Notes: generated by a model from the letters alone, not told the origin. 64,000 nucleotides of DNA from Minicystis rosea (GCA_001931535.1 CP016211.1:11206377-11270376); one strand, 5' to 3'; shown: positions 32,851 through 40,878, counted from the first letter of the stretch. Translations and numbers: made by a program.

Positions 32851-33056
32851 CAACGCAAAGACGCAGAGGCGCAAAGGCGCAAAAAGACAAGAGAGGCTGA
32901 TTCTTCCGCGCCTTTTTGCGTCTTTGCGCCTTCGCGCCTTTGCGTTCAAATCCGGTCGAGCACGATGCTCATGAATGGATCGCGACGGCACAAGAGCGAG
33001 AGAGGCTCATTCTCCACGCCTTTTTGCGCCTTCGCGTTCGAATCTGGTCGAGCACG
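32851..33056. repeat. Inverted and direct repeats of the GCAAAG family after the SDR gene
   Basis: The 310 bases between the SDR gene and the facing gene at 33127 hold no gene. An A-rich arm (32851-32886, acgcaaagacgcagaggcgc) pairs with a T-rich arm (32910-32947), making a long imperfect hairpin. The T-rich arm and its flanks are repeated downstream: aggctgattcttccgcgcc at 32892-32911 matches aggctcattctccacgcc at 33003-33020, and the shared tail ggtcgagcacg ends at 32964 and 33056. Another T-rich copy is at 21043. It is likely a transcription stop for convergent genes, built from a dispersed repeat. Confidence 0.7.
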
Positions 33057-33126
33057 GGTATCGCAACGCACGTGGATGCCTGAGCTCACCTGAGCTCGAC
33101 AACCATTCACGCAGCGAGGCGTGGGG

Positions 33127-34056
33127 TTACTTGCCGACCATTTCGATGATGGAGACCAGCGTGCGGGCGCCGTCGCGGCTCGTGATGACCATGAGGTCGG
33201 CGCCGGGGCGGGTGAAGGCGCGTTGGTCGGGGCCTTCGCCGGGGACGCCGTAGGCGGGGGACCAACCGCGTCCCGGCATGTCGGTGTCGTAGAGCTTCAC
33301 GATCTCGGCGGGCGTCGCCGTGGAGTCGTAGATGCGCACGGCGTAGGGCACGCCTTCGATGTCGGCGGAGAGGATGCGCTGCGCGTTGGGCGGGCGCGGC
33401 GCGTTCTGCGCGTCGCTGCCAGGCGCGTCCTTGCCGGCCGAAGGGAGCAGCGCATAGAGGTTGAACGAGCCATCGGTCCACGCGGCCACCACGTGCGTGC
33501 GGCCGGTCGAGGTCTTCTCGGCGAAGACGTAGCGCAGGCGGCCGACGGCGCCGAGATCGCCGGTCTTCAGCATGGCCCCGAGGCGCGCCGTGATGTCGGC
33601 GACGCCGCTCGCGGGCGCGCCGTCGTCGCGGATCAAGCAGGCCACGACGCCGCTGTCGCCGCGATCGTCGCGGAGGATGCCGGCGGCGCGCGACTCGCCC
33701 AGATCCGAAGGGAGCTTCTGCTTCAGCGACTCGCTCAGGTTCGCGAGCTCGGCCGCCATGCCCGCGGAGGCGAGCTTGCAACGCGCCTCGGTCTGATCGA
33801 GCACCTCCTTCACGGACACGTCCTCGGTCGTGCTCGCGATGAAGATGGGCTCGCCGTTGATCTTGAGGGGCCGCTTCGTCCCCACGTCGCCGAGCTGACC
33901 GAGCTCGCGGCCCATGGAGAAGGCCGCCGATCGCACGTCGCCGTACACCGATCGCGCGGCCACGAGGCCGAGCCCGAGGCTCACCGTCATGCCGAACACG
34001 GCGAGGCGCGCGAGCTTCTTGATCCGCCACTCCCGGCGAGGCTTCGGCGTCACCAT
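33127..34056 (-). CDS. Membrane-anchored protein of the Tad minor-component block, unknown function
   Basis: The ATG at 34056 overlaps the end of the TadE-like gene by seven bases and gives 309 residues. An N-terminal helix (LARLAVFGMTVSLGLGLVAA) anchors an exported domain with no motif I recognise. The mature part contains an evenly spaced alpha/beta pattern and two Cys (CKLASAGM, VVACLIRDD) that could form a disulfide. Being last in the block with pilins and TadE/TadG-like proteins suggests a role in the pilus or its export, but this is from position only. Confidence 0.65.
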   Translation of the reverse strand: MVTPKPRREWRIKKLARLAVFGMTVSLGLGLVAARSVYGDVRSAAFSMGRELGQLGDVGTKRPLKINGEPIFIASTTEDVSVKEVLDQTEARCKLASAGMAAELANLSESLKQKLPSDLGESRAAGILRDDRGDSGVVACLIRDDGAPASGVADITARLGAMLKTGDLGAVGRLRYVFAEKTSTGRTHVVAAWTDGSFNLYALLPSAGKDAPGSDAQNAPRPPNAQRILSADIEGVPYAVRIYDSTATPAEIVKLYDTDMPGRGWSPAYGVPGEGPDQRAFTRPGADLMVITSRDGARTLVSIIEMVGK

Positions 34057-34544
34057 GACGACCCGTTGTTCCAGAGGTAAGACGCGATGCCCATCGGGTC
34101 GCCGTTCTCCGGGACCTCGTCGCACATCACGGTGGTGGTGCTCTCGGGGTTCCGCACGAAGCCGCCGATGATGTTGCTCGCGGTGGCCTTGCCTTTGACC
34201 GTGAACTTGGACTGGTAGAAGTCCTTGCTCATGATCTCGCCCTGCGGGCTGCCGTTCGCCTTCGAGTCGCCCGTACCGCCGCCCGGCGACTGCACCTCGG
34301 CGCTGGAGCCGGCGGAGGCCGTGTCGGCCTGGCAGCCGCCCTTGCAGCCGTTCAGAGAGTGATCCCAGGCGCACTTCTTCGACTCGCGAATGGTGCGGAG
34401 CTTCTCTTGGTAGAAGCTGCCCACGAACATCGTGGTCGCGAAGATCACGATGAAGAACGGGATCGCCACCAGGGCCTCGACCATGGCGGCGCCGCGCTGG
34501 CTTCGCCGCTTCGCCCGGAGCTTCGTGCGCCTCGTCGTCTCCAT
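34050..34544 (-). CDS. TadE-like pseudopilin
   Basis: The ATG at 34544 gives 164 residues. A basic leader (METTRRTKLRAKRRSQRG) is followed by AAMVEALVAIPFFIVIF, a class III prepilin-like cleavage site after Gly with Glu at +5 and a hydrophobic helix, as in TadE. The exported part has three or four Cys (KKCAWDHSLNGCKGGCQ, VMCDEV). It would be processed by the prepilin peptidase encoded at 36503 and inserted in the pilus base or tip. It starts 14 bases after the TadG-like stop. Confidence 0.72.
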   Translation of the reverse strand: METTRRTKLRAKRRSQRGAAMVEALVAIPFFIVIFATTMFVGSFYQEKLRTIRESKKCAWDHSLNGCKGGCQADTASAGSSAEVQSPGGGTGDSKANGSPQGEIMSKDFYQSKFTVKGKATASNIIGGFVRNPESTTTVMCDEVPENGDPMGIASYLWNNGSSW

Positions 34545-34558
34545 GGCCCTCGCCTCCG

Positions 34559-35956
34559 TCAGTGGATCACCACGGTGCCGACGGCGCCGTTGATCTGGCC
34601 TGCCGTATCCGTCACCCAGCCCGTGCCCACCTTCAGGCTGCCGGGGATGCCGGGCACGCTGCCGATCAGGCTGCCCAGCGTGTCCATGCCGACCTGCGTG
34701 GGCAGGCGGAAGCGGCGCAACCGCGCGCGCCAGCGCATGTTCCAGAGCGCCTCGTCCTTGTAGTCGTCCCAGTACGTCTTCCCGCTCTTGACCTGATCGT
34801 AATAGAACTCGGCCTCGGCGAAGCCGACCTTCTCCATCGTGTCGGTGAGCGCGTTGGGCTCGATCTTGGACTTGCCCCACGACGCCATCTCCACGCGGCT
34901 CTTCGCGTTCTGGTGCATGGCCGCGTTGTCGCCGAGCACGAACCCGTAGACCTGGAAGTAGTCGTTCCCGTTGCGCGCGCCGGAGAAGATCATCTTCGAG
35001 GTCTTCTCGCCGGTGTTGCCGACGCTGCCCGAGCCGGCCTTGCCGCCGCCGCTCATCTCGAGCTGCTTGTTGGCGTCGTCCTCGCACTTCTTCATGTCGA
35101 AGGTCTTCTTCGGGCCGGACTTGTCCTTGTTGGCCTCGTCGTAAGCCTTCTTGGCCTCGGCGCACTGCTCCTTCACGGTCTGCTTCTGATCGGCCGTGGC
35201 CGAGCCGCCGTTGCCGCCGCCGCCCGAGCTGCCGCAGAAGTAACCGGGGAACGTGCCGGCCAGCTTGCCGAGCAGGCCACCGATGTACTCGAGGCCCGGG
35301 ATCCAGCCGAACGCGAGGCCGCCCAGCATCTTGCCGGCGCGCTCGCAGAGCTTGTCGAAGGGCTCCTCCTGCACGGGCAGGCCGAGGCGATCGCCCATCG
35401 GCACCATCGACAAGGACAGCGCCACGCCGCCCTTCACCGTCGGTGAATACTGCGTGGCCACGATCACGCCGCGCGCCGCGCCCACCCAAGGCGTGATGCG
35501 CGCGACCCAGCGCTGGCTCTCGCTCGACACCTTGAGGATGTTGTCGACGACCTGCTGCACCTTGGGGATGATGTTGCTGTGCAGGTTGTTGCCGATGTTC
35601 GCCGCTTCGGTGGCGATCGTGCACGTGGCGCCGCCGGTGAAGGGGCAGAGCACGGCGCAGATCGCGGCCACGGTGAAGGCGACGATCTCGGCGATCTTGA
35701 AGGCGATCAGCACCGCCAGCGCGGCCGCCATGATCAGGTTCAAGATGGCGATGATGTTCATCCCGCGCGCGTGATAGACCGCGGACGCGAAGGCGACGGC
35801 GTCGGAGCCGTCCTGCATCTTCTCGCGGTAGATCGCGGCGTCGCCGATGCCGACGAGGTACCAGAGGGCGCCGACGAGGAAGACCGCCATGAAGACGGCG
35901 GCGACGAGGATGGCGCCGCGGCGATCGTCCTTGAGGCTGCGCTTCTCAGTAATCAT
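34559..35956 (-). CDS. TadG-like pilus assembly protein
   Basis: This 465-residue protein starts with DDRRGAILVAAVFMAVFLVGALWYLVG, the N-terminal helix of TadG/pilus-assembly proteins (PF13400-like), followed by IGDAAIYREKMQDGSDAVAF, the usual downstream segment. A second long hydrophobic region covers about 66-110. The exported rest has Cys residues, a Gly/Ser-rich stretch (CGSSGGGGNGGS) and a charged Lys-rich helix. No von Willebrand A domain is evident, unlike many TadG proteins. Overlap of 11 bases with the TadE gene indicates coupled translation. Confidence 0.72.
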   Translation of the reverse strand: MITEKRSLKDDRRGAILVAAVFMAVFLVGALWYLVGIGDAAIYREKMQDGSDAVAFASAVYHARGMNIIAILNLIMAAALAVLIAFKIAEIVAFTVAAICAVLCPFTGGATCTIATEAANIGNNLHSNIIPKVQQVVDNILKVSSESQRWVARITPWVGAARGVIVATQYSPTVKGGVALSLSMVPMGDRLGLPVQEEPFDKLCERAGKMLGGLAFGWIPGLEYIGGLLGKLAGTFPGYFCGSSGGGGNGGSATADQKQTVKEQCAEAKKAYDEANKDKSGPKKTFDMKKCEDDANKQLEMSGGGKAGSGSVGNTGEKTSKMIFSGARNGNDYFQVYGFVLGDNAAMHQNAKSRVEMASWGKSKIEPNALTDTMEKVGFAEAEFYYDQVKSGKTYWDDYKDEALWNMRWRARLRRFRLPTQVGMDTLGSLIGSVPGIPGSLKVGTGWVTDTAGQINGAVGTVVIH

Positions 35957-36506
35957 AGAGCGCCCCCTGGTTGGTCATCGACGCTTCGGCGGTGATCTTG
36001 CGGAAGTTGGTGGCGCCGCAGAGGAGGAAGCGGCCCCAGGGCACCTTGCAGTGGTACTGGTACTCGACCTTGGCCGTGAGCATCACGTTGCGGCTGTAGG
36101 CGCTTTCGATCGTGACCTTCGCGGCGGCCGCCTCGACGAGGCCCATGGTGCCGAGCGGGATCTGCGCCGCGCGCTCGATGTCCTTCTTGCGCTGGCCCGT
36201 GAACGAGCCCACGGGGACGTCGCCGTAGTACGCCGGATCGTCGGGCAGCACGACGGCCGCCGCGCGCACGGCCTTCGTGGCCGCGTGATGGACGATGAGG
36301 CTCGCCGTCTGCAGGAAGATGAGCTGCACCAGCGAGAGGAAGAAGAAGAAGACCGGCAGGAACGCGATGAGGAACTCGACGTAGACCGCGCCTTTGCGCG
36401 AGCGGTTCGGACCCCGGAGCGGGTCCGTGCTCGGGGCCTTCACAGGCTCCATCGCGGCGGCGTCCATCGACGTTTCTTCTGCGGGGGATTGGGATCGCGC
36501 GCTCAC
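35946..36506 (-). CDS. tadE: TadE-family pseudopilin
   Basis: The GTG at 36506 lies within the stop of the prepilin peptidase gene (GTGA), which fixes the start; the open frame to 36719 is a shadow. The 186-residue protein has a basic leader ending NRSRKG, then AVYVEFLIAFLPVFFFFLSL, with Glu at +5 after the cleavable Gly. The rest is a small exported domain with Cys pairs (QYHCKVPWGRFLLCG). It is the TadE of this Tad system, needed for pilus formation. Confidence 0.78.
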   Translation of the reverse strand: MSARSQSPAEETSMDAAAMEPVKAPSTDPLRGPNRSRKGAVYVEFLIAFLPVFFFFLSLVQLIFLQTASLIVHHAATKAVRAAAVVLPDDPAYYGDVPVGSFTGQRKKDIERAAQIPLGTMGLVEAAAAKVTIESAYSRNVMLTAKVEYQYHCKVPWGRFLLCGATNFRKITAEASMTNQGALYDY

Positions 36507-37054
36507 GGTTGCCTCCAGTGGAGGACCGCCGTCACGGCGGTGCCGACGAAGATCGCGGGGCCGAAGCGGGCCCAAGTGAGCTGCTCGGGAGGGATCTCGC
36601 GGCGCTTGCCCTTCGGCAGCAGCGGGTTGAACGCGAGCGCGAAGGTGTTGCCGAGGACGCGGAGGAGCTTGCCTTGATACGCGAGCTGCCCGAACGCGAT
36701 GATGCACGCGGCGAGGCACGCGTAGAACTCGGCCTCGATGCCGATGACCGTCCGCATGAGCGCGCCGAGGGCTGCGAAGAGCTTCACGTCACCGCCTCCG
36801 ATCGCGCCTGCGCGGTAGAGGACCACGGGCACGAACACGCACACCGCTGCGCCGAGGACCGAGAACCCGGCGGCCTGCACGGCCGGTTGAAACCCACCGA
36901 CGCCGATGGCCGCAGCGACGCCGTGCGCGAGGGGCGCCAGAACGAGCGGGATCAACGTCACCGCGTTCGGCATCTCCCCCGTGCGCCAATCGAACCAGGC
37001 GGCCACCGCCGCGACGAGCACGGCGGCGATCAAGAAATAGGGCTGCCCGATCAT
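36503..37054 (-). CDS. cpaA: Prepilin peptidase, CpaA/TadV (A24 family)
   Basis: The ATG at 37054 gives a 183-residue polytopic membrane protein; the frame to 37108 adds an unlikely leader. The two catalytic aspartates of A24 peptidases are visible in FDWRTGEMPN and GGGDVKLFAALGA. It lacks the N-methylating domain of PilD, as usual for TadV/CpaA. It cleaves the leaders of the two Flp pilins and TadE-like proteins in this block at the cytoplasmic side of the membrane. Confidence 0.88.
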   Translation of the reverse strand: MIGQPYFLIAAVLVAAVAAWFDWRTGEMPNAVTLIPLVLAPLAHGVAAAIGVGGFQPAVQAAGFSVLGAAVCVFVPVVLYRAGAIGGGDVKLFAALGALMRTVIGIEAEFYACLAACIIAFGQLAYQGKLLRVLGNTFALAFNPLLPKGKRREIPPEQLTWARFGPAIFVGTAVTAVLHWRQP

Positions 37055-37131
37055 CGAAGCGGCGCGCGGCGCTCCCGAAGCAGTGGGGCCGCGAGCGGCC
37101 CCACCCAAGCGAGGAGCGAAGACCGCAAGGG

Positions 37132-37311
37132 CTAGATGCCCTCGACCTTGCCGCTCTGATCCTGGACCTTCTGGTTGACCTTCTGGCCGAAGATCTTGAA
37201 GCCCGCGAGCGCGATCAGCGCGACCACGCCGACGAGGATGATGTACTCGACCAGGTTGGCGCCGCGCGTGTCCTTGAGGAAACCCTTGTTGGCGAGCGTC
37301 ATCTTGTCCAT
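37132..37311 (-). CDS. flp: Flp-type pilin
   Basis: The ATG at 37311 gives 59 residues; a longer in-frame start (TTG at 37392) is not needed. The leader MDKMTLANKGFLKDTRG is cut before ANLVEY, with Glu at +5, followed by a hydrophobic helix (YIILVGVVALIALAGFKIF) and a short Lys/Gln-rich tail. This is the standard Flp major pilin layout. It is followed 77 bases later by the peptidase gene. Confidence 0.88.
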   Translation of the reverse strand: MDKMTLANKGFLKDTRGANLVEYIILVGVVALIALAGFKIFGQKVNQKVQDQSGKVEGI

Positions 37312-37396
37312 CGTCGTTCTCCTTCGTGCTTCTGCTTGTGAGCTCGGGGCCGCGTTGCAGCCGTGAATCTGGTCGGGCCGCGCGCGGCCCAAGTGA

Positions 37397-37585
37397 TCAA
37401 GGAACCGGCGCCGCGATGACCGTGCGGGTGTTCTGGAAGTCCTTCACCAGGTTCGGACCCACCGCGACGAGGGCAAACACCAACGCCAGCCCCATGGTCC
37501 CCACGAGCACCAAGTACTCGGTGGAGACGGCTCCGCGATTGTCGCGGAGAAGCTGACGGAGGATGGCCGGCATACGAAGCATCAT
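37397..37585 (-). CDS. Second Flp-type pilin
   Basis: This 62-residue protein has a leader ending RDNRG and then AVSTEYLVLVGTMGLALVF, with Glu at +5, as in Flp pilins, plus a short C-terminal tail (NTRTVIAAPVP). It differs enough from the neighbour at 37132 to be a minor pilin or an alternate major pilin. It is the first gene of the minus-strand block, 85 bases before the first Flp gene. Confidence 0.8.
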   Translation of the reverse strand: MMLRMPAILRQLLRDNRGAVSTEYLVLVGTMGLALVFALVAVGPNLVKDFQNTRTVIAAPVP

Positions 37586-37945
37586 ACGCCCTCACGTTTC
37601 CTCCAAGCAATCCGCGAACCAACCCGCCATGCCGTCTTCTTCGTCGGGGAAAGGTGGGCAGATGTAGCGAACAGCCGTAAGGGCTTCGTCGAAAACCAAC
37701 GGTTTTGGCGACGCCCTTCCACCCGCGCAGTGGCCGCCTCGAGATCCGGGTGGGGGATCGATACCCCAGGGGGAGGATCAAGCGTGGACCAGGAGGAAGG
37801 GACCACCCCTCGCGTCGGGCCACCTCGCTCCGCGAGGCGTAGGGTCGTTGGTCGTCAGCGTCAGCGTCAGCGTTCACGTCTACGTGAGCGGCGCTCGGGA
37901 GGTGTGAAAGTTGGCCCTCCTCTTCGATCGGCGCACCCTGCCGCC
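37586..37945. promoter_or_regulatory. Divergent control region between flp pilins and a zinc-ribbon gene
   Basis: This 360-base region must carry the pilin promoter. It contains a 40-base imperfect palindrome at 37679-37718, whose outer arms AAGGGC/GCCCTT and inner arms AAAACC-AAC-GGTTTT can pair. A GTCAGC triplet run lies near 37858-37872, and a short palindrome TCACGT-CT-ACGTGA at 37874-37887. The palindromes could be operator sites or mRNA-leader hairpins of the pilin operon. No consensus promoter was assigned. Confidence 0.45.
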
Positions 37946-38266
37946 ATGCTCGAAGGTCACGAAGCCTGTGCCGTGTGTGGGAGCCGTGGTGGGCAGGGCG
38001 CCCGCATGAGCAAGGTCGTCATCGAGGGGCGCGCGCTCACGCTTTGTGGATCGCACGCCGCCGTCGTGGTCTCGGCCATGCCGGAGACCTTCGAAGATCT
38101 CCGCGCCATCTTCGTCGGCGCCGGCGTCGACCTCGGCGACCGCGTGGCCCTCGATCGCCGCTCGCCCATCGATCGCCGCGGCCTCGAGGATCGCCGCGCC
38201 TTCCCGCCGCGCCCCGAAGGCCGGCGCATGGGCGGCGGACGCCGGGCCACCGATCCTCGACATTAG
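37946..38266 (+). CDS. Small zinc-ribbon-like protein
   Basis: The ATG at 37946 begins MLEGHEACAVC and gives 106 residues; the open frame from 37730 adds a segment unlike a protein. Cys8, Cys11, Cys34 and His37 (CxxC...CxxH) could hold a zinc ion. The tail is strongly charged with a recurring DRR element (LDRRSPIDRRGLEDRRAF) and a Gly/Arg end, suggesting RNA or DNA binding. I do not recognise the family. It is followed after 42 bases by another small gene. Confidence 0.6.
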   Translation: MLEGHEACAVCGSRGGQGARMSKVVIEGRALTLCGSHAAVVVSAMPETFEDLRAIFVGAGVDLGDRVALDRRSPIDRRGLEDRRAFPPRPEGRRMGGGRRATDPRH

Positions 38267-38308
38267 TCGGCCCTCGCCGGCAACTTGGCGTATAACCGCG
38301 GGTGGCCG

Positions 38309-38701
38309 ATGAGAACCCGTGTCTTCTTCCCTCAGACCGCGCTCGACGAGTGGGTCAGCGAGAACCGCGTCGACATCAAGGGTGAAGAGCTCACCCTCAA
38401 GAACGAGGGCCGTCGCTACCGCATCATCGAGGCCGTGCGCATCCTGCGCGAGGTCACCGGCGCCGACGATCCGCACGAGCTCCTCGGCCGCGTGAAGACC
38501 CGCGGCTTCCTCGTCGAGCTCGGCGCCGAGCTGCTCGAAGGCTCGATGATCCTCGGCGACAACGCCTACGACGTGGTGCAGGGCTTCGTCGGCTCCCCGA
38601 CCGGCACCTTCTCCGACTACCGCAAGACCGCGCCCAAAGCCTTCGCTTCCATCGGTAGCGACGACGAGCTCCTCGCCCGCTTCCTCGCCGCCGGCGCCTG
38701 A
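38309..38701 (+). CDS. Conserved hypothetical protein
   Basis: The ATG at 38309 (MRTRVFFPQTALDEWV) gives 130 residues. It is soluble, with no signal or membrane segment. Segments such as ELTLKNEGRRYRIIEAVRIL, DDPHELLGRVKTRGFLVELG and EGSMILGDNAYDVVQGFVG have a clear alpha/beta pattern, and base use is typical of a real gene. It looks like a myxobacterial hypothetical family; no function can be assigned. Confidence 0.65.
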   Translation: MRTRVFFPQTALDEWVSENRVDIKGEELTLKNEGRRYRIIEAVRILREVTGADDPHELLGRVKTRGFLVELGAELLEGSMILGDNAYDVVQGFVGSPTGTFSDYRKTAPKAFASIGSDDELLARFLAAGA

Positions 38702-39442
38702 TCCCAGCAGCGCTTTACGCCGCGTCGTCACCACCGGCGCTCCCGACGCGTGCGCAGTGCGCGGTGCGATGCGTCCCCGATGCGCCTGCTGAGCCCGCTC
38801 CCTGGCGGTCGCGGCTGCTGCCGATGCCTGTGGCGGCGCGTGAGCCCGCAACCGCTGATGACGACTTGCGGAGCCGGCAGTGCCATCACCGGCGACAGGT
38901 GACGCCGTTTCCATGTTGGAAATGCCATCACCGGCGTGAGGTGACGGCGTTTCCATGTTGGAAATGCCATCACCGGCGAGGGGGACGCCATTCTCGTGGT
39001 CAGAATGCCGAAACCGCCGTCGGTGACACCATTCTCGTGCTCAGAATGCCGAAACCGGCGGGGAAACGTGGCATTCCCATGAGGGGAGCATCGTGGCTCG
39101 CGGCGCTCCAGCGAATGCGGGAGGGATCTTCGCGGAGCGAGCGCCGCTCCTGTGATGGAAAGCCGCTGCGTGTCCGTTCGACGGCGGGTGCGGGGTGGTG
39201 AAGAGGGGGCTGCGGACGGGCTCGCTCGGAGGGGTGGGGAGTGATCGGGAGCCGCAGTCTTTGCGCGGATTCGAGGGGTCGGCGGATGCGCGTGCGTTCA
39301 CCTCCGAGGGCTGTTTCGCAGGTGTTCCAGGCCGTGTGTGAGAGGCTGTCCCCATAGGCTTCCCACTCGACCGTTTACGTGCTAGGTCGCGCACGCCGTT
39401 CGGCCCCAAGCCGTACCAACCCCACGAGCCCGCACGCTTGTC
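38702..39442. other. Long intergenic region upstream of the ATP synthase genes
   Basis: This 741-base gap holds no convincing gene. Its main feature is a tandem repeat array at 38881-39080, annotated separately. The rest (39081-39442) shows nothing recognisable and presumably includes the promoter of the atp operon. Confidence 0.65.
38881..39080. repeat. Tandem array of about 42-bp units with palindromic cores
   Basis: Units start at 38881, 38923, 38965, 39006 and 39047 (last one partial) and each begins TGCC. Units 1 and 2 are 42 bases, nearly identical, and end in TTTCCATGTTGGAAA, a palindrome. Units 3 and 4 are 41 bases and carry CATTCTCGTGGTCAGAATG or the C variant, also a palindrome with different arms. 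Units 1 and 2 also contain TCACC...GGTGA arms. There are no unique spacers, so it is not CRISPR. On the minus strand the 42-base period is read as repeated PVMAFPTWKRRHL peptides, which I do not consider coding. Confidence 0.8.
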
Positions 39443-39898
39443 ATGCCCCTGTTCGCGTCGGCCATCAACCTCGCCCTAGACCTCAGCTTCCTCGCACAGC
39501 TCGTGCTGTTCGGGGTCTTCATCACGTTGATGAAGCCGCTCCTCTTCGATCCCCTCCTCAAGGTGTTCGAAGAGCGCGAGCGGCGCACCGACGGCGCCAA
39601 GAAGGAGGCCCGCGTGATGGACGAGCAGGCCGGCGAGCTCCTCAAGAAGTACGAGGGCGAGCTGGCCAAGGTCCGTCGCGAGGCCGGCGTCGAGCGTGAT
39701 CGCCTGCGCTCCGAGACCGCGCGTCTCGAGGCGAAGATCATGGACGAGGCCCGCGCCGAGAGCGCGAAGATCGTCGATGCGGGTCACGCCCGCATCAAGT
39801 CCGAGGTCGCTCAGCTCCGCAAGGAGCTGGAGGCGCAGAAGCCCGAGCTGGCCCGCGAGATCGCGGCGCGCATCCTGTCGCGAGAGGTGTCTTCGTGA
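39443..39898 (+). CDS. ATP synthase F0 subunit b' (b-type)
   Basis: This 151-residue protein has one N-terminal membrane helix (LDLSFLAQLVLFGVFITLM) and then a long charged coiled coil (PLLKVFEERERRTDGAKKEA onward), the layout of peripheral stalk subunits b and b'. A short hydrophobic start without a signal peptide is normal for b'. It is the first gene of the cluster; its stop overlaps the next gene's GTG by four bases. With the second b-type protein it would form a heterodimeric stalk. Confidence 0.85.
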   Translation: MPLFASAINLALDLSFLAQLVLFGVFITLMKPLLFDPLLKVFEERERRTDGAKKEARVMDEQAGELLKKYEGELAKVRREAGVERDRLRSETARLEAKIMDEARAESAKIVDAGHARIKSEVAQLRKELEAQKPELAREIAARILSREVSS

Positions 39899-40878
39899 AG
39901 CCCCTGTTCAAGAAGACCGTCCTCGCGCTGGTGGCCGCCTCCGCCCTCGGCGGCGGCGTCGCGCTCGCGCAGCAGCCGCAGCCCCAGCCCGGCCAGCCTG
40001 GCCCCGGCGGCGTGCGCCCGGTGCGCCCGCAGCAGCCGCTCCCCGGCGGTCACCCGCCCGTTCCCGGCATGCAGCCTGGGATGCCGGGCCGCCCTGGTGG
40101 CATGCCGGGCATGCCCGGTGGTCGCCCCGGTCGTCCGGGCCTCCCGCCCGGCTTCGATCCGAGCCGCATGCGCCCGCGCCCGCACGCGCCGGCCGCGCAC
40201 GAAGAGGAGCACGGCGGCAGCGCGCACCACGAGTGCCCGGGCCACGGCCCCAACGATCCGCCGCCGCACATCAACCTGTGGCACGGCATCTTCACGGCGA
40301 ACAAGGAGCGGGCCGAGAAGGGCGGGTTCTTGAACCAGCTCCTCTTCCGCTACGAGAACGAGAAGGATCCCTGTGATCCGAAGAACGAGCCGCCGCCGCT
40401 CCTCGCGAGCATCCTGAACTTCGGCGTCGTCGCCTTCGTCGTCTACCGCTTCGGGAAGAAGCCGCTCGCGGAGGCCCTGTCGAAGCGCAAGCAGACGATC
40501 ATGGCCGACATCGACACGGCCACGAAGCTCAAGGAAGACGCCGAGGCTCGCCTCGAGGAGTACGAGGAGAAGCTCGACAACATCCAGGACAAGCTCGCCG
40601 AGGTCCGCGCCGAGTACGCAGCGCAGGCCGAGATCGAGAAGAAGCACATCCTCGCCGAGGCCGAGGAGCGTCGCGTGCGCATGCGCAAGGACGCCGAGTT
40701 CCGCATCGAGCAGGAGCTCAAGGCTGCGCGCGCCGAGCTGCTCCGCGAGGCCGTGGAGAACGCGGTCGCCGCTGCCGAGGAGCTCGTGCAGAAGCAGATC
40801 GCCGCGAAGGACCACGACAAGATGGCGAGCGACTACCTGGCCTCCATCGGTCCCTCGCTCTCGGGAGCCCACTCATGA
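39895..40878 (+). CDS. atpF: ATP synthase F0 subunit b with signal peptide and Pro/Gly/His-rich extension
   Basis: Start is a GTG in a GTGA overlap. The C-terminal half is a normal b subunit: a membrane helix (LLASILNFGVVAFVVYRFG, about 169-187) and a long coiled coil (about 188-310, for example EEKLDNIQDKLAEVRAEY). Ahead of it are about 165 extra residues: a Sec-type signal (KTVLALVAASALGGGVALAQ), then Gln/Pro/Gly-rich sequence with PGMPG-like repeats, a His-rich patch (AHEEEHGGSAHHECPGHG) and a lone Cys at 160. That part should lie outside the cytoplasmic membrane. Normal b subunits are about 160 residues, so the 327-residue length is odd. Confidence 0.85.
   Translation: MKPLFKKTVLALVAASALGGGVALAQQPQPQPGQPGPGGVRPVRPQQPLPGGHPPVPGMQPGMPGRPGGMPGMPGGRPGRPGLPPGFDPSRMRPRPHAPAAHEEEHGGSAHHECPGHGPNDPPPHINLWHGIFTANKERAEKGGFLNQLLFRYENEKDPCDPKNEPPPLLASILNFGVVAFVVYRFGKKPLAEALSKRKQTIMADIDTATKLKEDAEARLEEYEEKLDNIQDKLAEVRAEYAAQAEIEKKHILAEAEERRVRMRKDAEFRIEQELKAARAELLREAVENAVAAAEELVQKQIAAKDHDKMASDYLASIGPSLSGAHS

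Noticed and set aside
37880..38956. 358-residue minus-strand frame over the two small plus-strand genes
   Set aside because: Its start lies in the tandem repeats and the rest mirrors the two small genes, which have better starts and composition; a weak possibility remains that one of them is wrong.
38728..38991. Repeated peptide (PVMAFPTWKRRHL units) on the minus strand within the 42-bp array
   Set aside because: It is a by-product of a 42-base period being divisible by three; no start context or family support.
38881..39080. CRISPR array
   Set aside because: Units abut each other with no unique spacers, and no cas gene is present.
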